A stretch of 33,795 bases of DNA from Caryophanales bacterium (GTDB taxonomy: Bacteria; Bacillota_I; Bacilli_A; RF39; UBA660). The notes beneath the pieces are model-generated. The model made no database searches. It was not told the origin of the DNA and worked only from the letters and a program-made list of their open reading frames with translations. Where the stretch lies: positions 1-33,795 of the forward strand of contig JAEEZO010000025.1 of NCBI GenBank assembly GCA_016291895.1, given 5' to 3'. Of this stretch, positions 1 through 8,281 are shown one piece after another; positions within the stretch are counted from its first letter, which is position 1, and each line of letters starts with the position of its first letter. Position numbers and translations under genes: made by a program.

Positions 1-1554
1 ACGATGTTTATTCTTAATTAATAATAGAATACCTACAACAATAATAATTGGAACCAAGATAATTCCTAATATTATTAGATATAATTCTTCGAATGAAACA
101 TTACTGAATATACTATCATCAAATGATTTGTAAGCTTCTCTACGATAATTAAAATAAGAATTTGTATTAATAATAAAATCAAATAATTTATAGAATGAAT
201 CATTCGTACTTTTTATCATGAAACTATATTCATTAGTCATATAGTCATCATATAAAACGGTTAAATCTTTAAATGTACTATTTTTATAATAATTATATAT
301 TTCTTTATCAACAATTATTAAATTATCATCTTTTAATAAATCTGATACTTTAGTATATTCATGAATATTGGCCATCGAATTATCTTTAACAAATGATAGT
401 AAATAATTACCAGAGAACATATTAACATTTTTATTTTTTAGACTTTCTAATGAATTAATGGCAACTTCATTATTTCCTAAAACAACATACTCTTCAGAAA
501 ATACTGATTTAGTTTGTAAATAACCAGAATCTTTGATATTTACATAATCAAAATAAATATCAACATCACCTTTTTCAATAGCTTGTTTCAACTCTTTATA
601 ATCTTTATATTCACGATATGTAATATCAATATCTGTAAGTCTTACAATACGGTTCATGTATTCAATTGCAATACCATACATCTTACTAGATTTTGAAAAT
701 TCATATGGTGGTGTATCTACATAACCATAAACATATGTCTTACTTAATAAGTCTGCTCTTGTTTTATCATTAATATTATTTTCTTTTAAATAATAATTTA
801 ATAATAATTCATTATAATCATCAGTATATTCTTCTTCTAACCATCTATTATATGTTTTCTTGAAGATTGTATTCATTTCATTATTTTTATCACTTAATGT
901 TAAAACAACCTTTTTAGATATTTCATTAAAGAAATAATTAACATAATATTTATTATTAATCGTTTTATCTAAATTCATTACATTAGGAACAACTACTAAA
1001 TTAATTTCACTTTCATCAAGAGCTGTAAATAAATTTTCAATTGTATCGTAATTCTTTATTACTACTGTACTTAATCCTTTTAAATAATAATTAATCATTG
1101 ATGAATCTGTAGTTAATACACCAATTGTTTGTCCTTTTAAATCACTAAATAAATCTAATATTTCATTCTTCTTACCGATTGCTACATAATTATCTTCATA
1201 TATTAATAATTGATTTTTAGTTAAATTAACATCACCATCAATTATTTCAATTTGATATTCAGCATTACCTGGTTCACCACCAATTAAATAAGGTATTTTA
1301 TTAAACTCAATTGTTGATTCTTGGGTAACATAATCTAAATAATCAAAGACTAATCCTTTACCATCGCTACCGTATAAAGGAATATTATTTACAACAGCAA
1401 TATCAACAATCTTACCACCATTTTGTGATATCCATTCTTTATCTTTTGAATCTAATACATTTGGTTCACTATATTTAAAAACAATGTATAAAACAACAAA
1501 AATAATTATTGCTAATACTGGAAGAAGGAATAATAATTTCTTCTTATTCTTCAT
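1..1554 (-). CDS. Membrane sensor protein with two periplasmic-binding-like domains (C-terminus cut off)
   Basis: An open frame runs from an ATG at 1554 to the window edge (518 codons, no stop), so the C-terminal part is missing. An N-terminal membrane segment (about residues 5-26) is followed by two tandem regions that look like bacterial extracellular solute-binding domains (family 3; about 45-230 and 270-470). The second contains the typical YVDTPPYEF-like strand and a MYGIAIEYMNRI helix. A second membrane segment lies near 490-513, followed by basic residues (KNKHR) at the edge. This is the layout of EvgS-like sensors, in which the part after the last membrane segment is a histidine kinase or GGDEF/EAL output; which one cannot be seen. 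The start overlaps the upstream gene by 11 bp and has AGAAGGTG six bases ahead, so the two are translationally coupled. The architecture is clear; the ligand and output are unknown. Confidence 0.75.
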   Translation of the reverse strand, partial: MKNKKKLLFLLPVLAIIIFVVLYIVFKYSEPNVLDSKDKEWISQNGGKIVDIAVVNNIPLYGSDGKGLVFDYLDYVTQESTIEFNKIPYLIGGEPGNAEYQIEIIDGDVNLTKNQLLIYEDNYVAIGKKNEILDLFSDLKGQTIGVLTTDSSMINYYLKGLSTVVIKNYDTIENLFTALDESEINLVVVPNVMNLDKTINNKYYVNYFFNEISKKVVLTLSDKNNEMNTIFKKTYNRWLEEEYTDDYNELLLNYYLKENNINDKTRADLLSKTYVYGYVDTPPYEFSKSSKMYGIAIEYMNRIVRLTDIDITYREYKDYKELKQAIEKGDVDIYFDYVNIKDSGYLQTKSVFSEEYVVLGNNEVAINSLESLKNKNVNMFSGNYLLSFVKDNSMANIHEYTKVSDLLKDDNLIIVDKEIYNYYKNSTFKDLTVLYDDYMTNEYSFMIKSTNDSFYKLFDFIINTNSYFNYRREAYKSFDDSIFSNVSFEELYLIILGIILVPIIIVVGILLLIKNKHR

Positions 1555-2044
1555 CTGATTCACCTTCTGTTTCAGGAACTGTTATCTCTCTATCAAGAGT
1601 CCATACAACTTTAGATGAAGCCGGATTTTTCATACCAACAATTGGGAAATTATTCATCTCTTTATTCTCTTTAATCATCCATATTTGAATTGAATAATAA
1701 CTTAATGCTTTTTCTTCAAATAGTGGAGGTATTGACTCCCCTATTTTCTTAGCATCAGCAATAGATACTTTTTCGCCAACTGTTACATAATAATTAATAA
1801 TTTTACCTTGAACACGGTATGATACTTTTTCTACATTTTCATTCTTTTTTAAAGTTTCTTCAATCTTTTTGTAAACACTTTCTTCAATAGGATATTTATC
1901 GATTTCATTTAATCTTGTACCGTATACTTCGGCTCCTTCATCAGGGATTAAAATATCCTTAACTTTAAACGCTAAAACAATAAGTAGCGCATATATAAAT
2001 AATAATATTAACGTTTTTTTATGTCCTTTTATATATTCTTTCAT
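1544..2044 (-). CDS. Small membrane-anchored protein of unknown function
   Basis: A 166-aa protein with a basic N-terminus (MKEYIKGHKK), one membrane segment at about residues 10-28, and an extracellular alpha/beta-looking domain ending in an acidic tail (ETEGESDEE). I do not recognise the family. I place the start at the ATG at 2044, which has GGAGGATGT just upstream. An in-frame ATG at 2089 lies between the -10 and -35 of the promoter that should drive the gene, so it cannot be in the mRNA. The gene overlaps the following double-binding-domain sensor by 11 bp. Co-transcription suggests that it is an accessory of that sensor, but this is inference. Confidence 0.8.
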   Translation of the reverse strand: MKEYIKGHKKTLILLFIYALLIVLAFKVKDILIPDEGAEVYGTRLNEIDKYPIEESVYKKIEETLKKNENVEKVSYRVQGKIINYYVTVGEKVSIADAKKIGESIPPLFEEKALSYYSIQIWMIKENKEMNNFPIVGMKNPASSKVVWTLDREITVPETEGESDEE

Positions 2045-2080
2045 ACATCCTCCAATAGTTAAAAAACTATATACATAGAT

Positions 2081-2109
2081 ATTATACATTATAAAAAATA
2101 ATTAATCAA
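2081..2109 (-). promoter_or_regulatory. Sigma-A promoter for the 2044 gene and the sensor
   Basis: TTGATT (2104-2109) and TATAAT (2081-2086) are separated by 17 bp on the minus strand. The -35 lies inside the stem of the terminator of the upstream glycosidase gene, so terminator and promoter overlap. Confidence 0.65.
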
Positions 2110-2124
2110 TTTATGATTAATCAT
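2093..2124 (-). terminator. Intrinsic terminator of the glycosidase gene
   Basis: An 11-bp stem (2098-2108 with 2114-2124, one G-U pair) with a 5-nt loop, followed by a run of six T on the minus strand (2093-2098). Confidence 0.75.
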
Positions 2125-2129
2125 TTTCT

Positions 2130-3164
2130 TTAATTATTCATTAAGCCCCAACCTGTTACTAAAGATCTTCCATTACCTCCATTTATAATACGGTTATAAA
2201 TGTTTAATGGTTTATTAACAACTTTTCCATCAACAACTAATTGTGTACTTGCACCACCATCTAAATTAGCAGCATTATAGACATCATATTTTTTTAATTC
2301 ATTAACTATTTCTTGTAAGGTTGTTCCATTAGTATACCCATTTTTCACTTCTGTTACCAAAAATATTATGATGCCATCTTTTCTTTGGGCAATAACACTT
2401 CTTGCTGAACGGGCATAACCTCCTGCGGTTTCAGGTAACTTTTGTTCTATTCCATCAACAATTAAGAATGGACCAAACTCTAAGGCATCACGAACATTAT
2501 GATTAGTAATAGCATCATTACCCGTTGTTTTTATTAATTTTAATTTATTATCATTAGTCATACAAATAAGGTTACCAGACCCTTTTTTAGACCATACAAC
2601 TTTTCCATCTTTAATAACATAGCCAATTGGCGTATCAATACTAAGGGTTCTAGCATCTTGTCTAAAACCTCCACCATTAATACCAACACTAGCATTTAAT
2701 CTTTTAGTCATTTGTTTAACTGTTTCAAGGCCTGAATAATGGTCTCTTGATGCGAACTTCTTTGATGTTAATATATGTACTTTACTTGGATCATAAATAA
2801 AGACCATAATAGCTTCATTTTTACCAATCTTTGTTTTATATACTTTATAATCATCATTTCCAACATCTTTTGATAAAACAATTTCATCATATTTTGAATC
2901 ATAAGATATCTTTTCTTTAGGTTCAACCAAATAATCTTTAGATGATTCTTCATCAAGTTTGATAACATCTATTTTAACGTCAGTCAAAGAATCAATTCTG
3001 TCTTGATTATAAAAGGTATATGATAAATAACTTAACTTATTATCAATAGCATATTCATTAACAAATTTCTTATGCGTCTTATCAAATAATGGTGAATAAA
3101 TGAAAAATAAAAATGAAATTATTAAAAGATTAAATACAATAAGTAATTTAGTTAATAATCTCAT
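2130..3164 (-). CDS. Phosphodiester glycosidase family (NAGPA-like) membrane-anchored protein
   Basis: A 344-aa protein with an N-terminal membrane anchor (about residues 5-24). Its C-terminal half matches the NAGPA/phosphodiester glycosidase family (exopolysaccharide-type, formerly DUF2233). Visible family motifs are the glycine-rich GVNGGGF turn followed by a PIGYVIKDGKVV strand, EFGPFLIVDG, the ARSVIAQRKDG strand, and the late NAANLDGGAS motif, which holds the conserved Asp-Gly-Gly. Members cleave phosphodiester bonds of sugar phosphates outside the cell; in Bacilli they are often linked to capsule or wall polymers, but the substrate here is unknown. The start has AGGTGATG upstream. Neighbouring wall enzymes (the GH25 lysozyme) fit a cell-surface role. 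Confidence 0.85.
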   Translation of the reverse strand: MRLLTKLLIVFNLLIISFLFFIYSPLFDKTHKKFVNEYAIDNKLSYLSYTFYNQDRIDSLTDVKIDVIKLDEESSKDYLVEPKEKISYDSKYDEIVLSKDVGNDDYKVYKTKIGKNEAIMVFIYDPSKVHILTSKKFASRDHYSGLETVKQMTKRLNASVGINGGGFRQDARTLSIDTPIGYVIKDGKVVWSKKGSGNLICMTNDNKLKLIKTTGNDAITNHNVRDALEFGPFLIVDGIEQKLPETAGGYARSARSVIAQRKDGIIIFLVTEVKNGYTNGTTLQEIVNELKKYDVYNAANLDGGASTQLVVDGKVVNKPLNIYNRIINGGNGRSLVTGWGLMNN

Positions 3165-3186
3165 ATATCATCACCTACTATAAACA

Positions 3187-3215
3187 ATTATAACTTATCT
3201 ATAAATTATAAACAA
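3187..3215 (-). promoter_or_regulatory. Sigma-A promoter of the glycosidase gene
   Basis: TTGTTT (3210-3215), a 17-bp spacer and TATAAT (3187-3192) on the minus strand, about 20 bp ahead of the start codon. Confidence 0.6.
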
Positions 3216-3217
3216 TT

Positions 3218-3243
3218 AAAAAAATTAGTTATAAAACTAATTT
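3218..3243 (-). terminator. Terminator of the 127-aa gene
   Basis: A 9-bp A/T-rich stem (3222-3230 with 3235-3243), ATAA loop and a T run at 3218-3224 on the minus strand. It sits just after the stop codon of the 3251 gene. Confidence 0.65.
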
Positions 3244-3250
3244 TTATTAT

Positions 3251-3634
3251 TTATAAATTCAAAGATTGTATTTCTGCAAGAACTGTATCGACATACTTAT
3301 GGCCTTTACGAGCATTCGAACTAAAAGCACTAAATAATATTGTCCAGCCATCAGTAATATCATATAAAAAATTATTTTTAACCATTTGACCAAGACCAGT
3401 TTTATGATCTGATTTAAAAATCATCCAGCTATTTACTCTTTCGTTATTTGTTCCACCCCTTGATATTATACGAACTTGATTGAAATTATCTAATGGGGGA
3501 AATGCAATACATAAATTAACTCCTTCTTTATCTAAGTAAGGTACTCCTGCTGAAAATTTATAGTTTTTTAAAATATTACAAAATTCTTCTATAGTATAAA
3601 ATCCTCTTGTATTAAACCTACGAATCATCGACAT
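3251..3634 (-). CDS. Small cytosolic protein of unknown function
   Basis: A 127-aa soluble protein with no signal or membrane segment. I do not recognise it. Visible features are an N-terminal basic stretch (MSMIRRFNTRGFYTIEEF), a WMIFKSDHKTGLG segment in the middle and an aromatic DITDGWTILFSAF segment near the C-terminus. The start is well supported by AAGGAGAG at normal spacing. It has its own terminator, and an extended -10 element lies at 3655-3660 within the 31-bp gap to the lysozyme gene, so it is probably an independent transcription unit. Confidence 0.75.
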   Translation of the reverse strand: MSMIRRFNTRGFYTIEEFCNILKNYKFSAGVPYLDKEGVNLCIAFPPLDNFNQVRIISRGGTNNERVNSWMIFKSDHKTGLGQMVKNNFLYDITDGWTILFSAFSSNARKGHKYVDTVLAEIQSLNL

Positions 3635-3654
3635 ATATAACTCTCCTTAATATA

Positions 3655-3663
3655 ATTATATCA
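3655..3663 (-). promoter_or_regulatory. Extended -10 promoter of the 127-aa gene
   Basis: TGATATAAT on the minus strand (TATAAT at 3655-3660 with a TG one base upstream). The -35 region is weak and lies in the end of the lysozyme gene. Confidence 0.45.
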
Positions 3664-3665
3664 TA

Positions 3666-4871
3666 CTATTTTAAATACATAATATCAACATCAACTGTAT
3701 TTTCGGTAATGCCTGGGATTACTCCTCCGCTAGTTAATTGCCACATTACATAATCTCCTTTATAGTCTGTTTTATCAGTGTAATGGGCAAGCCAAATAGG
3801 ATTATCCATGGTATCCCATATTTTCTCTAAATAATTTTTACTACTATAAAGAAGACCAATGTATCCAGATTCTTCTACTGTTTCAATAAAAGCATTTGCG
3901 GTTTCAGACAAAGTTTTAAAACTAATATTAAATTTATTGAAACTACTCCAATTTTCCCAATCGAAGGCAATAGGGAAAGAAATATTATAATCTTTTATTT
4001 GTGAAAGAACAAAACCAGCTTCTCTTTTCGCTTCTTCGATACTTTTTGCATATGAATAGAAATATACTCCTACTTCTATTCCTTGTTCTTGAAATCCTTC
4101 AATATTATCTTTAAACTTTGGATCAACATAGTATTCTCCACCAATACCACTTGTTCCTCCTAATTTAATCATAACAAAATCAATACCACTATTGGCTACC
4201 TTAGAATAATCGATATTACCTTGCCACTTAGATACATCAAGTCCTATTAATGTTTTATCATCTTTATATTTTTTCTTTAAATCAAAAAAATTCTTTTTAT
4301 TTACTTTATAGTTACTAGGATTATTATGTACTTTTAAAGTAAAATCTTTTTTCGTTTCATTGCCACTTTTATCAACAATACGATATGTTAATTTATAATT
4401 ACCAATTTTATTTAAATCATATTCACCAATAATTTCTCTTTTAGGATTATCATCATAATAATCTCCTGACATAATCATTGTTTCTAAATCACCTTTTGTA
4501 CCTACTTTTAAAGAATACGTATCATTAAGCCATATAATTGGTGGAACATTATCAACAACTTCATATTCGATTGTATAAGGAATTGTTATTTCTTCTTCAT
4601 TAATATACTTAAATTCAATCGTTTTTTTACCAAGATCTTTAGTATCTAAAACTTTATCATCGATTATTTTTCCATTTATATTTTCAATTAAATCACTTAT
4701 TTTAACTTCTTCATCATAACGTATTTTTAAATTGCCTTTTAAATCAACGACAATTTTAGCATTCTTAATTTTCATTTCTTCTTGATAATTTTGATACATT
4801 TTATAGCCAAAGAAAAAGATAGGTATTAAAACGATAATAATTAAGATAAAGATAATTATTCTCTTTTTCAT
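3666..4871 (-). CDS. Membrane-anchored GH25 lysozyme with Ig-like N-terminal domains
   Basis: A 401-aa type II membrane protein. Residues 1-25 form a basic start and a membrane helix. About 35-110 and 110-185 are beta-rich Ig-like modules; the second has a YRIVDKSGN strand typical of cadherin-like/Ig domains. About 205-401 is a glycosyl hydrolase family 25 muramidase. Its active-site features are present: the early Asp in IGLDVSKWQG, the DWE triad in PIAFDWENW, and the late acidic DVDIMYL strand. GH25 enzymes cut the N-acetylmuramic acid-beta-1,4-GlcNAc bond of peptidoglycan. The start has GGAGGTAGTGT upstream. The T run of the probable 6S RNA ends about 18 bp before the start, so the gene is served either by readthrough of that transcript or by an unseen promoter. 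Confidence 0.9.
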   Translation of the reverse strand: MKKRIIIFILIIIVLIPIFFFGYKMYQNYQEEMKIKNAKIVVDLKGNLKIRYDEEVKISDLIENINGKIIDDKVLDTKDLGKKTIEFKYINEEEITIPYTIEYEVVDNVPPIIWLNDTYSLKVGTKGDLETMIMSGDYYDDNPKREIIGEYDLNKIGNYKLTYRIVDKSGNETKKDFTLKVHNNPSNYKVNKKNFFDLKKKYKDDKTLIGLDVSKWQGNIDYSKVANSGIDFVMIKLGGTSGIGGEYYVDPKFKDNIEGFQEQGIEVGVYFYSYAKSIEEAKREAGFVLSQIKDYNISFPIAFDWENWSSFNKFNISFKTLSETANAFIETVEESGYIGLLYSSKNYLEKIWDTMDNPIWLAHYTDKTDYKGDYVMWQLTSGGVIPGITENTVDVDIMYLK

Positions 4872-4891
4872 ACACTACCTCCAAATTATAA

Positions 4892-5072
4892 AAAAAATCC
4901 AGAAAATCGAAAGCCAGTTTACTAAAACCCGCGCTACGCAGGTGGGTGTCCATACTTAATCCTTAGGATCCTTAGGAACTCACACTAAGTATTCAACACA
5001 GATTAATCGTTCCTGACTCCCTTATAAAATTCAGTCGGTTTTATAACATAGAGACTTTCATATCTTCTAGAC
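4892..5072 (-). ncRNA. ssrS: Probable 6S RNA
   Basis: A non-coding stretch of about 180 nt that folds as expected for 6S RNA, which mimics an open promoter and binds the sigma-A RNA polymerase holoenzyme. The closing helix pairs 5071-5062 with 4907-4898 and 5059-5053 with 4915-4909. A large bubble follows. Its 3' strand carries a G+C-rich hairpin, ACCTGCG-TAG-CGCGGGT (4943-4927), as in Firmicute 6S RNAs. The apical helix pairs 4999-4995 and 4992-4986 with 4950-4946 and 4958-4952. A T8 run (4890-4897) follows the closing helix. The G+C content of the hairpin stands out from its surroundings. I found no T-box, SRP RNA, RNase P or tmRNA hallmark. The family call rests on shape and length, not on an alignment. 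Confidence 0.7.
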
Positions 5073-5078
5073 ACCTTT

Positions 5079-5087
5079 AATATAACA
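5079..5087 (-). promoter_or_regulatory. Extended -10 promoter of the probable 6S RNA
   Basis: TGTTATATT on the minus strand: TATATT at 5079-5084 with a TG one base upstream. It predicts transcription from about 5072, which is where the closing helix begins. The -35 is weak. Confidence 0.5.
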
Positions 5088-5123
5088 CACTTTTATTTTA
5101 AAATGTAGTCTTTTTTGTAAACT

Positions 5124-5978
5124 TTATTTTTGATTGACAAATATCTCTTTTAACTTAAGTGATGCATTATAAACATCATTCTTTGGTAAATTATATTTAT
5201 CACAAACAAATTTAATAGCTTCTTTAATACTACAATTATTATTTATCATTTCGTCAACTATCATTGATTCTATACCTACTTTACAACTATTAACTTCTTC
5301 TTTAATACTTTCAATGATAAGAACATATTCTCCTTTTTCATAATTAGGATTATTTTTTAACTCAGAAATTACATTAGTAATTGTTCCATAATATTTCTTT
5401 TCAAATTTTTTAGTTAAATCATTTGATAAACAAATATTAATATCACCAATATTATTTAATAAAGATTCAAGAGTCTTCATTATTCTTTTAGGTGACTCAT
5501 AAATAATACCTAATGTACTATAATCTGTCTTAATTCTTTTACATAGATTAATTATCTCTTTATTTTCTCTTGGGAAGAATCCATAAAACGTAAATGAATC
5601 AGTATTCATACCACTACTCATAAGTGATGTAATAACAGCACTTGGTCCTGGTATACTTATCACTTCAATATTATTTTCAATTGCTTCATGAACTAAAATA
5701 CTACCTGGATCTGATATACAAGGGCATCCTGCATCACTAATAAGACCAATATTCATACCAGCTTTAAGATCTTCAATAATCGTATTACTTTTACCTTTTT
5801 CATTAAATTTATGATAAGCTACTAACTTTTTATTAATACCAAGATATCTTAATAAATTTATAGAATTTCTTGTATCTTCACAAGCAATATAATCAACACT
5901 ATTAAAAGTATCAATAACTCTTTTTGATAAATCATCTAAATTTCCAATAGGGGTTCCTATTACATATAATATTCCCAT
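5124..5978 (-). CDS. rsmI: 16S rRNA (cytidine-1402-2'-O)-methyltransferase RsmI
   Basis: RsmI uses S-adenosylmethionine to methylate the 2'-hydroxyl of C1402 in the decoding centre of 16S rRNA. The protein (284 aa from this start, normal length) shows the tetrapyrrole-methylase fold and the family signatures: LYVIGTPIGNLDDLS at the N-terminus, ACEDTRNSINLL, the glycine-rich GLISDAGCPCISDPGS loop, IPGPSA and FYGFFPR. The Cys in DAGCPCISDPG sits where many homologues have Met or Thr. I chose the ATG at 5978 because GGTGA lies five bases upstream; an in-frame TTG at 5990 would precede that site. Downstream is the probable 6S RNA, upstream a strong terminator, so it is probably a single-gene unit. 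Confidence 0.95.
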   Translation of the reverse strand: MGILYVIGTPIGNLDDLSKRVIDTFNSVDYIACEDTRNSINLLRYLGINKKLVAYHKFNEKGKSNTIIEDLKAGMNIGLISDAGCPCISDPGSILVHEAIENNIEVISIPGPSAVITSLMSSGMNTDSFTFYGFFPRENKEIINLCKRIKTDYSTLGIIYESPKRIMKTLESLLNNIGDINICLSNDLTKKFEKKYYGTITNVISELKNNPNYEKGEYVLIIESIKEEVNSCKVGIESMIVDEMINNNCSIKEAIKFVCDKYNLPKNDVYNASLKLKEIFVNQK

Positions 5979-6004
5979 CAAAATCACCAAACATATTGTA
6001 TCAT

Positions 6005-6030
6005 AAAAAAGATTGAGATAAACTCAATCT
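6005..6030 (-). terminator. Terminator of the AAA+/VWA operon
   Basis: An 8-bp stem AGATTGAG/CTCAATCT with a 5-nt loop (6010-6030), followed by T6 on the minus strand. The stop codon of the zinc-ribbon gene lies in the stem base. Confidence 0.8.
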
Positions 6031-6619
6031 AATTAAAATAATTCTTATTTTTTTTAGAAATCAAGAAATAGTTCTTATATACAACTAAATCAATTGTACT
6101 ATTAACTTTATAAGGTTTCTTAATATCTTTTAATTGATATAAAATGAATCTTTTACCTTCATTAGTATCAACAAGTAATTTTACAATTTGGGCAGGGTTT
6201 CCATTAATATACAAATTATCATCCATATATCCGTAGACCGTAGCTTTAATTTCTTTACCAAAAGATTTTACCAAGAAGTAACGTCTTAAATGAACAATAA
6301 CAATGATAAGAGCTATTAAACCAATTGTTATAAAAGGAATTGGAAAAAATTTAAAACCTGACATAAAACTATCAAAGTTTTTTTCAAAACTATTTAACAT
6401 GAAATAGCTTGTTATTCCTGATAAACTAAATCCAAAAGCAAAAATACCTGGAAATATTGTATTCCAAAAATTTAGAATGGCTTCTTTACAATCAATTACA
6501 GGATATTCCATATCTGCATCTTTGGTATCAAGACCAGTTCTTACTTTGCAATATGGGCATATTTCTGTAGTAACAGGAGCTCCACAATTGGGACAATGTG
6601 ACTCATCTATTTTTTTCAT
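6029..6619 (-). CDS. Zinc-ribbon membrane protein
   Basis: A 196-aa protein that begins with a zinc ribbon: CPNCGAPV then CPYC (two CxxC pairs, about residues 9-24). Two membrane segments follow (about 50-70 and 90-110). The C-terminal soluble beta domain (about 125-190) resembles the DUF3592-type fold, with GKEIKATVYGY, an NGNPAQIVKLLV strand and a PYKVNSTIDLVVY strand. It is the last gene of the AAA+/VWA operon, 20 bp after the VWA gene, with AAAGGTGATATAA ahead of its ATG. The role is unknown; it could be a membrane tether or partner of the operon products, which is inference from position only. Confidence 0.8.
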   Translation of the reverse strand: MKKIDESHCPNCGAPVTTEICPYCKVRTGLDTKDADMEYPVIDCKEAILNFWNTIFPGIFAFGFSLSGITSYFMLNSFEKNFDSFMSGFKFFPIPFITIGLIALIIVIVHLRRYFLVKSFGKEIKATVYGYMDDNLYINGNPAQIVKLLVDTNEGKRFILYQLKDIKKPYKVNSTIDLVVYKNYFLISKKNKNYFN

Positions 6620-6639
6620 TTATATCACCTTTCATTATA

Positions 6640-8271
6640 TTATATGCGACTAGTATGATATCCATCATCACTTTGATATACTAGTCCACTAGCAATCATG
6701 TCATTATATTCTTTTTCACTAACACGAATAATTCTTCCTCCAAGTGGAGTAAAATTCATTCTATCACCAAAAACAATCCAAATAATATCAGATACTCTTG
6801 TTCGTTGTTTATGTTCTGGCTTTCCATCAAGAACTCCATCAGTGAAGACAATCTTTACAGCTCTATCCCCTCTATTTTGTGAAAATGATGTTGCTGCAAC
6901 TTCATAATTTGTCCAACCACCAATTTCTGGATCATAACTAGCAATATCTTCTCTATTTTTTATAACTTGAAATCCAGAGAATTTTGTAGAGAAGGTACCA
7001 ACTTTTAAACTAACATTTCCTGTTCCATATAATGTTTCAAATATTGGATATAGTTGTAATAAAAATCCTCTTAATAATTCAACCGATATGGAACCAGAAA
7101 CATCTAGTATTACTTCAACTGAAACACCTGTTTCTTCAGTCATTTCTTCAATTCTTGGATTAGGATTAAATCTTGATGATCTTCTGGTACTCCATTTTTC
7201 AACAATTCTTTCTTGGGTACCAGCAAGAACTCTTTTCCAAGATAAAACAGGTTTAAAACCTTTAACATCAGGAATACCTAATTTTGAACGAAGACTAGAA
7301 AAGGGATTTTTCTTTTCTTCTTCAGAAGTATCCTTCTTTTCTCTTTTTTCTAGTTCTTTCTCTAAGATATCTTCTTCATCAACAGGTTCTGGTTTAGCTT
7401 TAGATTGTGATTTTTCTTGGGATGCATCTTGTTTTTTCGTCTCTCCACTATCTTTAGAATCACTTTTAGCATCATCATTAGTCCAATGTTCATGAGAATC
7501 AAATCCATCATAATCATCTGGATCTGGTAATTCACCTAATGATGCATCATCTTCATCAGATTCATGATTTTGTTGTTGATTTTCATTATTATTTTGTTGT
7601 TCTTGATTATTTTGTTCTGGATCACCAGGTTGTTGATTATTATCTTGTTCTTGATTTTTATCTAAATCTTTTTGTTTCTGTTTTTCCTTTTCTTTTTCTT
7701 CTTTTTCTTTTTGTTCTTTTTTAACTAGGGCATCATATATTTTTTCAGCACTTCGAACAAGACCATCTTTCATATCAATAAATTGCATTGGCTTTCCTGT
7801 TTTAGGATTAGGAACATTCTCTGGAAAAGTAAAACCATCTCTTTTTAAGAAAGCATTAATACAGGCATCAGTGGCAATATTCCATAATCTTTGATAATGA
7901 CTATGAAGATATGCTTTTTTAGCTTGTCTCTTTGCTTCATCTTGTTCTCTTTCACAATACTTTTCATATTCTCTTTCAGCGTCCGCTTCTGGTTTTTCTT
8001 TAGATCTTGCAAAGTGTTTTAAAGCAATATGTAAGGCTTCATGAGCCAGTACAAATACTCTTTCACTAAAGGATAATCGATCCATAAAATCAGGGTTTAC
8101 TAAAAGTTTATCAACTTCAATTACTCCTTGATCATTTTTTTTACCAACAACAGCTGCTGTATCAATCGTTTTTGATAGTTCAATATTTACACCTTGTAGA
8201 GCTAAGCCTGCTGAAATAGGATAACGCCTTATAACTGATCGTTTTACTCTTTCTAAATCTTCAACAGTCAT
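6640..8271 (-). CDS. VWA-like protein with N-terminal metallopeptidase-like domain (DUF2201 type)
   Basis: A 543-aa cytosolic protein in three parts. Residues about 1-180 match the putative metallopeptidase domain of the DUF2201 family, with the zinc-binding-like HEALHIALKH motif (HExxH) and the family WNIATDACINAF segment. About 185-335 is a low-complexity linker rich in Gln, Asn, Glu, Asp and Lys. About 370-543 is a von Willebrand A-like domain with a MIDAS site: DVSGS, a conserved Thr in GGWTNYE, and FTDGV. Proteins of this type pair with MoxR-like AAA+ ATPases, and its gene follows the AAA+ gene and its small paralogue with gaps of only 10-14 bp. Whether the HEALH site cuts peptides is not established. 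AGAGG lies seven bases before the start. Confidence 0.9.
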   Translation of the reverse strand: MTVEDLERVKRSVIRRYPISAGLALQGVNIELSKTIDTAAVVGKKNDQGVIEVDKLLVNPDFMDRLSFSERVFVLAHEALHIALKHFARSKEKPEADAEREYEKYCEREQDEAKRQAKKAYLHSHYQRLWNIATDACINAFLKRDGFTFPENVPNPKTGKPMQFIDMKDGLVRSAEKIYDALVKKEQKEKEEKEKEKQKQKDLDKNQEQDNNQQPGDPEQNNQEQQNNNENQQQNHESDEDDASLGELPDPDDYDGFDSHEHWTNDDAKSDSKDSGETKKQDASQEKSQSKAKPEPVDEEDILEKELEKREKKDTSEEEKKNPFSSLRSKLGIPDVKGFKPVLSWKRVLAGTQERIVEKWSTRRSSRFNPNPRIEEMTEETGVSVEVILDVSGSISVELLRGFLLQLYPIFETLYGTGNVSLKVGTFSTKFSGFQVIKNREDIASYDPEIGGWTNYEVAATSFSQNRGDRAVKIVFTDGVLDGKPEHKQRTRVSDIIWIVFGDRMNFTPLGGRIIRVSEKEYNDMIASGLVYQSDDGYHTSRI

Positions 8272-8281
8272 AATAATACCT

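Noticed and set aside
2087..2089. Upstream in-frame ATG of the 166-aa gene
   Set aside because: It lies in the spacer between -35 and -10; the ATG at 2044 has a strong ribosome binding site.
4892..5072. T-box, ydaO-type riboswitch, SRP RNA, RNase P or tmRNA
   Set aside because: The T-box core, the ydaO consensus, the SRP GGAAGCA-type loop and the conserved blocks of RNase P or tmRNA are absent; the closing helix, bubble and apical helix fit 6S RNA better.
6698..7724. Plus-strand open frames opposite the VWA gene
   Set aside because: They are antisense shadows of the Gln/Asn/Glu-rich linker and VWA domain, with no ribosome binding sites and odd composition.
6640..8271. Calling the HEALH motif proof of an active protease
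   Set aside because: The motif fits a zinc site, but no activity is established for this family, so it is described only as metallopeptidase-like.
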